NCBI GenBank assembly: GCA_020726505.1
Contig: JAHLEZ010000005.1
Coordinates: forward strand, 2,976,001 to 3,040,000
Reading direction: 5' to 3'
DNA from: Leptodontidium sp. MPI-SDFR-AT-0119
Lineage: Eukaryota; Ascomycota; Leotiomycetes; Helotiales; Leptodontidiaceae
Length of the DNA: 64,000 bases
Positions 1 to 9,905 of the stretch are shown piece by piece. The notes beneath the pieces were generated by a model, which searched no databases, had not been told where the DNA came from, and was given only the letters and a program-made list of their open reading frames with translations. The position numbers were made by a program, and so were the translations under genes. The stretch's first letter is position 1; every line of letters begins with the position of its first letter.

Positions 1-1
1 C

Positions 2-394
2 GAGCATGAGCCCGTACCAAAGAAACTGAAGAGGGTATTCACATCCTCGAAACCAGTTACGCGAGAACCATCCCCAACGCGACCTACTCCAGGTCCTGGA
101 ATGTTCCTTCGACGCTGGCAAGCATATGTCAATGCAACAGCCATTACACCATCTCAACCAACTGGACCTGTCAGATATGGAGGCGATATCGATGTGGTCA
201 CTGCGGGTCGGATCCCCAAGACTGGGGCAGCGAAAGATGCGCAGATCCAGGCTGCGGAGGACAAGGAAGTGAAAGATGCCCCGCGGTGCACGAAGACAGT
301 TGAATTACTGGCTGCTAGATTCCGAGAGATTCTGAGAGAAGCGAGTCATGTATCAACAGTCGAAGCAGAACTGGGAAAGGCGGAAGTCAAGTAG
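2..394 (+). CDS. 3' end of an unrecognised protein gene
   Basis: An open frame enters from the left edge and ends at TAG 392-394, giving the last 130 residues of a protein that starts outside the window. The visible part begins with a basic, proline-rich stretch (KKLKR, then several TP and PGP turns), followed by a charged region rich in Lys, Glu and Ala that is probably helical (roughly the last 60 residues). No catalytic motif, signal peptide or membrane segment is visible. The frame is uninterrupted and carries no intron signal. I do not recognise the family. The KKLKR patch could be a nuclear localisation signal, but that is only a suggestion. Confidence 0.55.
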   Translation, partial: EHEPVPKKLKRVFTSSKPVTREPSPTRPTPGPGMFLRRWQAYVNATAITPSQPTGPVRYGGDIDVVTAGRIPKTGAAKDAQIQAAEDKEVKDAPRCTKTVELLAARFREILREASHVSTVEAELGKAEVK

Positions 395-773
395 ATATAG
401 ACCACAGACAAAGATAAAGGAATCCCAACAGCATCTGAATTTCCCGTGCGGGATGCATTTGATTGTGGCCTACAGCTAGACCTAGTTCCAGATGGCAATC
501 TCGAAATGGCATTGGTGTTGACCTATAAATCATCGTGGTGTGGCTTGCCCAGCATGCAAACTCCAAGACCCTGCATGGAAAAGCTGAAAGCAGTAATATG
601 CCAGGGATGAGATTAAGTCTAGATCACCGCGTACCAGACCCCCAAAACAATTATAAGAAAAGGTACAAAAAGGAACTTCAGATGATTCCTCATCTGCTTT
701 CTATGTCTTTGCGTTTTCGCGACTGTGGAGTCTTTTCGTGTATATACAATTTGGGAGGAGTCTCAGACCCACG
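395..773. other. intergenic
   Basis: About 380 bases downstream of the left-edge gene. I see no coding signal or RNA structure here. Confidence 0.4.
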
Positions 774-2113
774 AAGATGCTGCCTGGGTCCATCCACTGT
801 TTATTTACTTTTCCTATTGGCAGCACCATTCACAAACGCTGGAGCATCGACATGCACGAAAGTAGCAAGCGTATCGAATTGCGTCAAAGGAGAGTTAACT
901 CGACCTACACCAGAACGAAATCCGCTTTTCGTTTGCTCCTCCGTGCTGGGATGTATCATTACGCCGACGATCACTCTTACCGGCACGGTCACATCGACGA
1001 GCACAAAAGTGATTGTTAAGTTGTATACTTTCGAGGAACTCGTATGTAACTAAGGACTCTTGTACATTTTCTTTCTCTCTTTTTTTGTCTTTGACAGGTC
1101 AGCGATTGATTTGATGCCCAGGGCGACGTAACTTCAACGACTGAGACATCGTACGTTGCGTCTACTACGACGACTATTCACCCAATGTACTAGATCGAGT
1201 GTGTCTCAAAGGTGTGACTATTACGAGGACGTAGGACTGAATTGAATCCTAGGAAGTTCGTCGTAAAGACCGTGAAAGCGAAGCGAGACCACCCTCGCGA
1301 ACTTGAAGCACGAGCAACCATAACCGCTCCTCCGATATGCCCCACAGCCGTCCAGTCAAAGCATGTTCCTGTTTGATCACCTGCCCAACAACCGTAACGA
1401 AAGATAAGCGAAGGACGATCAAGGAGAAAACAACAGAGACGAGCTATGCCGTGAGTTTTCCCTCTGAGATGGCATCCAAACTACAAGTTGTTGATATGAT
1501 ACATCTAGATCGCAACAAGATTCGTCGATTACACTGAAATCTTGTACGATTGGTACTCCTTCACCGAAACATCCCACTACATCGACACAGAAACCGTGCT
1601 CATAGTCCCAACACACGCGAACCGTAAAATGCACACCCTCAGTCTCCAACCACCCCCACCCCCCCTCTACTTCAAAGCCACCAACGCCGCCCCAGTAGAC
1701 AATAAATACATACAAGCATACCCCGATCCACGCTGGGGGTATCCAACACTGAAATTCCCCAACTTCATCGACTCGAAAGACGCCGCGTCAGTCTTCTACC
1801 TCGACTCACAATCTCGCCTTCTAACAGGGTGAACGGCACGGTATACGCCTGGAACGGCGGGTATAATTATTTCCAGCTATTCTATTTCATGGATCGGAGG
1901 GTGATTCAGCTTGATTTGGAGAATAGACTTTTTGCGTATTGTACGTTGGGCCCGCCGAGTGGGTTGTATGAGGGTGGGTATCAGGAGATGACATGTGAGA
2001 CGAGGGGGTTCTGGCACACGCATATCTTTCAGTGGTGTCCGATTTATGTAGAGTTTTATCGGTTGAGTTTGGTTCTGGGTTGGAGTATAGTCCTGAATCG
2101 CCGGATTGTTTGA
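774..2113 (+). pseudogene. broken secreted or cell-surface protein gene
   Basis: The region reads like a fungal secreted protein in pieces. A hydrophobic signal-peptide-like stretch (VYLLFLLAAPF) near 798-840 is followed by a Cys- and Thr/Ser-rich segment to about 1018. No usable ATG lies in frame with the signal peptide; the ATG at 774 is in another frame. A second block, 1542-1829, ends in a motif FYLDSQSRLLTG, and its obvious continuation (VNGTVYAWNGGYNYFQLFYF) lies in another frame from 1829, so about one base has been lost there. Between these blocks the frames carry stops. The aromatic-rich C-terminal domain looks like the conserved domain of fungal GPI- or wall-type proteins (DUF7908-like by feel only). 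A Ser/Pro-rich frame continues to about 2370. Multiple introns cannot be excluded, but the 1829 shift has no splice signal. Confidence 0.55.
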
Positions 2114-2369
2114 ACATTACGCTTTTGGCGGTGCCGGTTTGTGGGGGGTGATGAGAGTTGTGTAGCCTGTGCATGAGTTTAGAGAAAGATAGACGCTCAT
2201 CATAGATTTTCCTCGCGGAGCTTTGTGACTTATCTAATCGGTGGTGACTATTCTCGGCAAGCTGTATGAGGAAGTGTCATATCCACCGGTCCCAAACGGG
2301 AACTCTCCTTCCACTGCCTCTGATATCTACCCTAATAAGCAAAAGCCCACCACGGCAGTCAATGAAACT

Positions 2370-2580
2370 GGCACTTGTAAGGTAATTCATCAATCCATTC
2401 TTAAGAACCTCTAACTAAAGTCATTAAGTGGCGGAGTTGCCTATCGCGATGTAAGCTCCTCTCCCTTCTCCTCACTCTCAAACCCACAGACCTCTAACTG
2501 GACAAAACAGTCCCTGCTACAACACAACAGCTTGTCAGGAATTTCCTTCGGGGGCGCGAGTTCAAATCTCGCAGGTGTCT
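2370..2580 (+). tRNA. tRNA-Ser(GCT) candidate with one canonical and two extra introns
   Basis: After removing three segments the exons give a full Ser-type cloverleaf. Acceptor 2370-2376 pairs with 2573-2579 over 7 bp (two G-U). T8 G9 are at 2429-2430. The D stem is GCG 2431-2433 with CGC 2445-2447. Anticodon stem 2449-2450 plus 2511-2513 pairs with 2538-2542 (5 bp). The loop CTGCTA 2514-2519 holds anticodon GCT (2516-2518). The variable arm has a TTCG loop (2543-2555). The T arm 2556-2572 is a perfect 5 bp with loop TTCAAAT. Segment 2520-2536 (17 nt) sits at the canonical 37/38 site, where yeast tRNA-Ser(GCU) also has an intron. Segments 2377-2428 and 2451-2510 carry GTAAG donors, CTAAC branch points and AG ends. 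Weak points: the D loop lacks a clear GG pair, the discriminator is T rather than the usual Ser G, and the same splicing also gives a short protein-like reading. Confidence 0.5.
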
Positions 2581-2590
2581 GCAAACTTTC

Positions 2591-2595
2591 TTTTT
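2591..2595 (+). terminator. T5 run, candidate Pol III terminator
   Basis: Five T residues lie 11 nt after the tRNA-Ser candidate, and no run of four T occurs between 2370 and 2580. This fits RNA polymerase III transcription of the whole interrupted gene. Confidence 0.4.
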
Positions 2596-2599
2596 ATCA

Positions 2600-3577
2600 T
2601 TGCGAAATTCCCCTCTTTTGCGCGTTTTGAGGGAGAAGTAATAGATCTGATGTTAGTGGTTTGGCGAAATGTTGTTTGGCCGAATGACTCCACGCCACTC
2701 TGTCGCTTGACCGGCGGATTTATTTAGGAGGAGACGATGCAAGATTGCAGGAAACGAGTTTCAATTTGCAATAGCGAGAAATGTTACTAGCTATCTGCGG
2801 CGTATATATATTCATTTAACTCAATCTGAATAGGTAGACTTGATCTGAAATTCGGAACGGTAAGCGAGGGAGTTCAGGGGTTGTCAATCGAGCTGGCAAG
2901 CCATTGAGTTTTTGAAACAAATCAGCGATGATGAGGTCCAACAAGCTGATGAGTTGTGTCAGAAAGTACGGGATTCGATTGGAATTAAAGATATCTCTAT
3001 TTCGTCCGGCTTACCTAGGTGCCCAAGTCCGCATGCATGCAATAACTACGTGCATTCAATGCTTCTCTATGCAGGAGTCTTCCAGCCGATGTGGATTTGG
3101 CTTTAACTGAAACATAATTCTAGCACAAGCTTAATCAAGAGAAAAATCCGAAATCGGATTAACTTCTGTTCAAGTCTCTTCCAAAGCCTGCTCTTCATAC
3201 GTAAATTATAATGTTCGCGCCGTCTCAGCGATGTTGACATCAAAAAGATACTGTACCCCACAATTCGCCACATCTATTCCCAAAGCGGTAATTTCCCAGC
3301 CCTCGGCCGAGCTATCTTCCTTTTCAGGAGATTCTGAATACTTTCGCCCGCAAGTCCTCCGAGGAGCATGAACAGCATTGCGAGACTTAATATGAGTTGG
3401 AGAGGGTTTTAGGAAAGTTTGCGGACCGCAGGTGAGTGTTAAATCCGGCCATGTAATTGTATAAGAAGGCATTGATTCCATCTCGTTGACTTCCGATCAA
3501 TCCAAAAGCCATATCCAAACACAACTCACACCAACACAATCCTGTTACTCAACCTGTTGAACAGCCCAACACCCATC
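2600..3577. other. intergenic with no supported gene
   Basis: Two short open frames occur (about 2930-3110 on + and 3206-3481 on -), but neither has a recognisable domain, splice signals or a convincing context. The interval holds the upstream region of the SDR gene. Confidence 0.4.
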
Positions 3578-4470
3578 ATGTCTTCAAACACAAACACAAT
3601 CGTCCTCATCACGGGTGCCAACACCGGTCTCGGTTTCGAGACTGTGAAGGCGTTCTGCCAGTCGGAAACTCCATATACGATCCTCCTCGGAGGTCGCAGC
3701 ATCGATAAAGCAAACGCCGCTGCGAAGACAGCACAAGACGAGTTCCCCTCGAGCAAAAGTACTATCAAGTCGGTACAGATCGATATCGAAGATGACGAGT
3801 CGATTACTCGAGCTTTCGAGCATGTTTCTACCGAATATGGCCGTGTGGATGTGTTGATCAATAATGCTGGTAAGTCACCACCTAATAATTTCAAGATTTC
3901 TCAAAGGACAGTCAGAGTCAGTGCCTTGAGAAAGCAAAAGAGAGAACTAAAGAATAAAACACCACAGGTGGCCTATTCGACTACACGCAAGGTCTAAGCA
4001 CTCGCGAAATGTGGGCTAAATCCTGGTCCGTAAACGTCAGCTCGACCTACATCTTCACCCAAACCTTCATCCCACTCCTCCTCAAATCCAGCACTCCTCG
4101 GCTCCTCTTCCTCGCTTCAGGGACGTCGAGCCTAACAACAGCCGGCAACTCGCCTCTCCCCGTCGACTCTTTGCCCGCGGCAGGCTGGCCGAAAGAAGGC
4201 TTCGCTATTCCAGCATATCGGTCGAGCAAGGCTGGCTTGAATATGTTGATGCGGGAATTCAGTCGTATCCTGAAGAATGACGGCGTCAGGGTCTGGGGTG
4301 TTTCGCCGGGGTTTTTGGCCACGGGGTTGGGTATGGGGCAGGATGTTAGTAGGAAGATGGGTGCGTTAGAGCCCAGTGTTGGGGCGGGGGTTGTGAGGGC
4401 TGTAGTGGAGGGGGAAAGGGATGGGGATGTTGGGTTGGTGGTGAGGAAGGATAATGTGCAGCCTTTTTGA
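3578..4470 (+). CDS. short-chain dehydrogenase/reductase (classical SDR)
   Basis: Two exons, 3578-3869 and 3968-4470, join in phase to give 264 aa; the intron has a GTAAGT donor and CACAG acceptor. The Rossmann cofactor motif TGANTGLG (residues 12-19), the NNAG motif (95-98, split by the intron) and the catalytic YRSSK (Tyr181, Lys185), with Ser residues near 149-152, identify a classical SDR oxidising or reducing a carbonyl/alcohol with NAD(P)H. The length is typical. The start is the first ATG, in the context CATCATGTC. No signal peptide or membrane segment is seen, so it is probably cytosolic. It lies 570 bp upstream of a co-directional alpha/beta hydrolase. The substrate cannot be deduced. 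Confidence 0.9.
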
Positions 4471-4916
4471 GATGGCTTGGATATGTTGAGGTTCAGGTTC
4501 TGTGGTATAGATTTATCAGAGATCCTTGCCGGGAGGCCAACAAATAGTATAGAATGAAAGCATACTGGTATTCCGATGTCTTGGCACGTGATACCCAATT
4601 TCCTTTCACTTGCACGTTTTCCGAGACTGACAAACAGTGACGATTCAGTCTTACTTGCAATGAACTTCCAAGATCTTCCGCTACTTCCTTTAACCCCATT
4701 TACTCCCTTATTCCCGTAAATTCCATGTTCATCCAAAGAGTCTGAGACTTTCATTTACAGCTCGCGAGTTTCGCCTAATCGGGAATAGCTACTCGAGAGA
4801 TTCTCCAGATTCGGACTCGTGCTTCTGACCTGCCAATCAGAAATGACCTTGACGCCGCTTGGGAACTGGAGTTGATGTCAAAGTAATACTTCGAAGATCT
4901 AAGACTAACATATCGA
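4471..4916. other. intergenic between SDR and hydrolase genes
   Basis: Holds the SDR 3' flank and the hydrolase promoter. A long open frame on the minus strand across 4047-4754 is the shadow of the SDR exon. Confidence 0.4.
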
Positions 4917-4930
4917 GATATATATAAAAG
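4917..4930 (+). promoter_or_regulatory. TATA-like element
   Basis: The sequence GATATATATAAAAG lies about 110 bp upstream of the alpha/beta hydrolase ATG, at a plausible distance for a Pol II core promoter with a short leader. Confidence 0.45.
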
Positions 4931-5039
4931 AGAGCAAGTTCGCTCGCAAATGTCAAATAACTAACATGCCAACCAGATACCTCACCCATCTCTCACGCAC
5001 CACAATAAACATACCTACATATACACAAAAGTTCAAGCC

Positions 5040-6041
5040 ATGTCCGCCCCAATCCCAGATCACGCCCTCATCGGACGCGCAAAACACATCCCCACCGCAG
5101 CAACAACACCCACCCTCTCCCTCAGCCCTCTCACCCTCCCTATCCCAGGTCGTCTAGTCCCCTTGCAATTGCGCATCACCATCCCCACAACCGGCACCCA
5201 CCTCCCTATAATCCTCCTCTCCCACGGCCAAGGCGCATCCAACAACCTCTCCTCGCTAAACGGGTACGCACCCCTCGTAACTTTCTACTCCAGCCACGGC
5301 TTCGCCGTCATCCAACCCACGCATCTCTCCTCCAAGACCCTACTCTTCCCTCCCGAATCCTTGATCGACGGCCCGCTGTGCTGGAGATCCCGGGTCCAGG
5401 ATTTCAAAGACATTTTAGACCGTGCGGAAGACATTGAGGCTAGTTTCGAGGCTGCGAAGGGGAGGCTGGATTGGACTTCTGTAGGCGTGGTAGGGCATTC
5501 GATGGGTGCGCATACAGCTTGTATGTTACTCGGCGCGCAGTCCAAGAAGCTGAATGCACTCACTCACGAGCTCGAGATCATCAATATGATTGAACCGCGT
5601 GTCAAGGCGGGTGTATTGATAGGTGCGCCGGGGTGCGATCCAGGCGGGGAGACGCAATCGGCTATGGCGAGGAAGGTGGCGCCTTTCTTTGCGGACACGA
5701 GTTTCAAGGAGATGATCACCCCGGCGTTGGTGGTGTTTGGGGATGAGGATGTCCCTGATTATTTGACTACCAGGGGAGTGGAGTGGCATCGGGATCCGTA
5801 TACGTTGAGTGGAGGCAGGAAGGATCTACTGACAGTGTACGGAGCGGGACATATTTTTGGGGGGGTTAGTGGGTGGGATGCTAAGGAGTGTGATGATGAG
5901 AGTGTGGAGAGGTGTGAGGTTGTAGCGAGGTTGACGTGGGCTTATTTGAGGAGTCAGTTGGTTGAGGGGGATGGATCGTGGGAGGTTGCTTGTGAGGCTT
6001 TGAAAGGGTTAGAGGGGATTGGGATGGTGGAGAGTAAGTAG
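5040..6041 (+). CDS. alpha/beta hydrolase (PAF-acetylhydrolase/chlorophyllase-like)
   Basis: A single exon encodes 333 aa. The oxyanion-region motif LLSHGQG (60-65) precedes the nucleophile elbow GHSMG (152-156, Ser154). The acid is probably in GDEDVPD (Asp235 or Asp237) and the base is His271 in GAGHIFGG, so the triad order is complete. The arrangement resembles PAF-acetylhydrolase II/chlorophyllase-type serine esterases acting on ester bonds of small or lipidic substrates. There is no signal peptide, so an intracellular enzyme is inferred. The start is the first ATG after the TATA element; an ATG at 4966 opens another frame and is probably in the leader. Third-position composition shifts along the gene: C-rich and A-poor at the start, G-rich at the end. 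Confidence 0.85.
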   Translation: MSAPIPDHALIGRAKHIPTAATTPTLSLSPLTLPIPGRLVPLQLRITIPTTGTHLPIILLSHGQGASNNLSSLNGYAPLVTFYSSHGFAVIQPTHLSSKTLLFPPESLIDGPLCWRSRVQDFKDILDRAEDIEASFEAAKGRLDWTSVGVVGHSMGAHTACMLLGAQSKKLNALTHELEIINMIEPRVKAGVLIGAPGCDPGGETQSAMARKVAPFFADTSFKEMITPALVVFGDEDVPDYLTTRGVEWHRDPYTLSGGRKDLLTVYGAGHIFGGVSGWDAKECDDESVERCEVVARLTWAYLRSQLVEGDGSWEVACEALKGLEGIGMVESK

Positions 6042-7102
6042 GGTAGCAAAGAAGGACAGGGGGCATTTTTCTTGGAAGATTCCTGGTTCTCGTCTGGGAT
6101 GATTAGGGGGTAAACGTTAAGCGAAGTCAACAAAAACCCACAAGTCACAATAACATGCATTGCAGGAAATTCTCATCCTGTAAATCATGGTTATTTCACA
6201 ATAGATAATAGCAAACTTTTTCTTTGTCCAACCAGTACACTTACTTTGAGGCTAAATGGCCATCAATTTAAACAAGTTTATTCTATGCAGAAGCTTCGTC
6301 ACTTGGCTTCTGCATTGATTTACGGAGGAAACGCCAAGAATAACAACCAGGCAGACGGGGCTGGATGGGAAGATGTTTTATCTTAAAGTAGATGCGGAAA
6401 GAAATCAGAGTGTCAGAACATATGATGATTCCTATCAAGAGAGAGAGAGAGAGAGAGAGATTTGAATCCCAATCATGAAAAAGAACTAAACAGCTCTCGA
6501 GGAATTAAATCAAAGTCTTAAATCAATCGAATCAAACAAAATACAAAACCTTATAACATACACTCTCTCGGTTTTTGCTCTTAAGGTCCCTGTACTGTAC
6601 CGGCTTGATGGAGCTTTGAAACCTTAGTTTTAGTACAGAGTAGCGATGACAGCAAATCAGGTTGATGGCTGATGTCTTCTGGGGGAGTGGAACCACTGAG
6701 TATCCATAATCTCAATGCCATGCCATGATCACCCATTCGCATCATTCACTGCTACGCCGTAGATGGAACACAACGAATGAGCACACATAATTTTTTTACT
6801 TTATTGATTGTTTTTGTTCCTTGGGCTATTCCCTTCTCTTCTTTTCTTCCATTTCGAAGCCAACTTCTTTTCCTTTCCAAGCCAAGATGTATACACGAGT
6901 GCAATATACAGATGGAACAATCCACCTCCCATATCGTCCATCTACACCCTCTTCCACCACCCCGCGAATCCAATCCATGCCCAAGCCTTATGAAAAGCAC
7001 AACCCAATCCAGTCCCATCCAAGTCCATCTTTCATACAGCCCAATACCTATCTATATACCATCCCATCCCATCCCATCCCATACAACCCAAATATCACAC
7101 AT
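6042..7102. other. intergenic, convergent 3' flanks
   Basis: Lies between the 3' ends of the hydrolase (+) and the MFS gene (-). It holds a (GA)11 microsatellite and, near 7058-7080, a CATCC pentamer repeat. No gene is supported. Confidence 0.45.
6439..6460. repeat. (GA)11 microsatellite
   Basis: Eleven uninterrupted GA dinucleotides. Confidence 0.9.
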
Positions 7103-8731
7103 TCACAACTCAACCTCCTCAGCCCCCTTAATATCTTTAATCTTCTTCCCCTCCGTCCCCTTGGGAGTTTTCAAGCCAAAGAAAACAATCGTACTAACAC
7201 CCAGGACACCCATGCCTCCAATGGTATACGCGACCTCCCTTCCAGCCCACCAATACACGCTGGTGAAGAGCAGCGGTCCAACACCCCTACCCAGCTGGCC
7301 CCAACTCCTCAAATTGCCTAATTTACCACCCCGCTCGTCCTCGCCGGCTTCAAAACTACTGAGTGCGTTAAGACCCGTGACGACTGTGGCGGTGGTGATT
7401 GCGAGGAGAGTGGTGGCGGCGTATAAACCACCTACGGTATCGATGCGCGCGAGGAGGAAGAGAGCGAGTAAGCACGACACGACGCCAATTCGGACTGAGA
7501 GGAGAGGTGGGAGACGTCTAGTGACTCCACCCTGGAGTAAAGAAGCCACCAGCCCCATGTAGCCTAGCAAACGACCGTTCCGAGCAGATGTGTATCCGAA
7601 GAGATCGTACGTCATAAATGGGAGGGAGAATTCCATGCCTGAGAAGAAGAGAATAAAACTTAGATGGGTGAGGTTGAGTAGGAAATGCGAGTTTGTCCGC
7701 ACGTGCTTCCTTGGGAGGTTGGGAGTCGAGGAGGAGACCATCTTGGCTTGTGTTGCGGATCGAGTTGTGGATTTGGTTGAGCCGTTGGTGGCTGCTGGTG
7801 CGCCGTTCAATTTTGCTGATGCAACTTTACTGGGTAGAGTCTCCGGGAGACATAAGTACAGGTATATCGTCTCCGTGACGATCAAGAAGAGTGAGAAGCC
7901 CGCCGCTGTCGCAAATGGATTCGCCTTGACTGAACTGATGGTGCTTAACCATGCTCCCAAAGCTGGTCCAAATGTAAAGCTGATACTGAAGCATATGCCC
8001 ACCAACGCCATTGTAGCCCCCCTCTGCTTCTCATCGGAGATATCTGTTGCGATCGCGATGGCGAGTTGAACATTTCCTTCTGATAGACCACCTACGACGC
8101 GCGAGAGGAGGAAGGTGCTGAAATCGGTGGCGCAGACCCAGAGGAGTACACTGAGGATATTGCCTGTCATGCTGCAGAGGAGGGCTGTTCGACGGCCATA
8201 CTTGTCGGAGAGGGTTCCTATGATGGGAGATGCGAAGGCTTGTAGAAGACTGGAGGTGGTCAGTCCTATTGTCCGCAGTTTCCCCCTCAGAGTTACTCAC
8301 GAGAACAAACTCCCCAGAGCTCCTCCCAGTAATACAATATCATATCTCGAGTCAATCGGTTTCGCGAAGGAGGCTTTGTAGGCATTGAGGTATGTGAGGA
8401 TGTGCGCGAGAACGGATGGGGATTTATTCGAGCTGCTGAACTGGGCTGGGGCTTCGAGACTGGCAGACAGTCAGTATCGTCCTGGGTTTGCGGAAAGCAT
8501 TTGTGGGAGGTATTTCTTACTCTCGATAATATGCCAGTAGAGAAGGAAAGAGCGGCAGGATAAACGTAAAGCTGATCTATTGGTAGTGTGTTAGTTGTGC
8601 ATATTGGACGAGGCGCATTGCTGGGAGTGCATGTGCAGCAAGGACAAGACACATACCAAATCCAGTAAGAGAGAGAAGAAGACCACTTTCAGCACCTTCT
8701 TCCTCGTTGCTGGATCCACGGGAGCCGCCAT
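7103..8731 (-). CDS. MFS transporter (tetracycline-efflux/MFSD10-like)
   Basis: Four exons (8657-8731, 8521-8576, 8301-8459, 7103-8249) join in phase to 478 aa, with GTATGT, GTAAGA and GTGAGT donors. The first exon encodes MAAPVDPATRKK and the start of TM1. The signature GTLSDKYGRR (near residues 107-116) is the MFS motif between TM2 and TM3. A long hydrophilic loop rich in Ser, Thr and Ala (with NGSTKSTTRS) separates the two six-helix halves. The TetA/MFSD10-like layout suggests a proton-coupled exporter of small organic molecules in the plasma or vacuolar membrane; the substrate is unknown. It lies between a hydrolase and a P450, consistent with handling of small molecules, but the distances give no proof of co-regulation. 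Confidence 0.88.
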
Positions 8732-9905
8732 TGTGTAGTGTTTGTTGTCTGAATTCCTAGATATCCAGGCTCTGAAATGTAGCTGCAGTCGTCCAAAATG
8801 CAATGCAACCAAACCTTGGGATGCAAAAGCTACGCACGCACGCAAGCCTCACTCTGTTAATCAACACAGCTAGGTAGTGTCGTCGTAGTCGTATTCGTAG
8901 AAGTAGCTGCGGGAATTGAGAGGTAAACAAGAAGAGAAGACAAGGCCAGCTCAGCTCTTAATAAGAAGTAGTAGCGACAGACAGAAAGTCAATCAGCCAG
9001 CCAGCCAGCTCAGTTCAGGCCAGCGTGTCCGTTTCTTTTTGCTGCAAGTGCGAGTGCCAGAAGTAGTCGAGCCGGCGCATTTACGTCGATTGCATTGGAT
9101 GCAGAAGATGGGAGGTGGCAGTTGTGTGGAAGTAAGTGGTGAGGTAGAAGTGGTGCTCAAAAGCGCTCAAATCTCCACGCATCCAGCCCAGCCCAGCCCA
9201 GTCGTGTGTTTCTTTTGCGGAGAGGACACTGACGGGAAAGCGGCCGCGCAGGGGGGAAGCACCCTAAAGTGGACTTGAATGACGACAATAGCATCCGCCC
9301 CGCAATAATCCGCCAAGAAAGAAAATGCGGGTGACCAGGAAGATGCATCGAAAAGCAGGTACTTTATCCGAAGTGGGTTTAGAGGGAAGAGGAGCTTAGA
9401 TTAGGAGGATGTTGATTGGATGGGAAGGGGGTTCGGGTCGGGATGAAGAGTAACTGCCGGACCGAGTCCGAATATTTGGGTGGGAGGGGAGCGGAGGGTG
9501 AGGTGATGCTTGAATGCCGAGGCAGGGCCCAGGTAAAGGATGGATGGGAATGGAGACATCCTAACTGGGGTTTGAGTGAGGAGACTAGACGAGATGGGTT
9601 TTATTGATGAGGAATATGCAAGCTAAGCTACTGGTCTACTTTAAACATCTACCTTTAGTTCGAAATACATCTTGCAAAAGCAGGTTAAACTGTCAAACAA
9701 GATTAAAGTCAAATGGCATCATAAAAAGCAATATACACTTGAATTATACAATCCAGCCATACCATGCGGCGATATCAAGAATCCTGCCACCTAACGTAGG
9801 TAGATCATCGTCGAACGCCAAACTCCAAAGCAGTCCAGCCCACCCTCACTTCACTACCTAACCCACCAACACTCATCATCACTCCCCACCCACCACACCA
9901 CTCAT
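8732..9905. other. intergenic
   Basis: Promoter side of the MFS gene and 3' side of the P450 gene. A CAGC-rich repeat stretch occurs at about 8994-9014. Short open frames look like chance. Confidence 0.4.

Noticed and set aside
3206..3481. 91-codon minus-strand frame upstream of the SDR gene
   Set aside because: No domain, no splice context and ordinary length for chance; it lies in the SDR promoter region.
4047..4754. 235-codon minus-strand frame
   Set aside because: It is antisense to SDR exon 2, whose motifs and splice phase are convincing.
6777..7562. 261-codon plus-strand frame
   Set aside because: Antisense to the last MFS exon and its 3' flank; no protein-like features.
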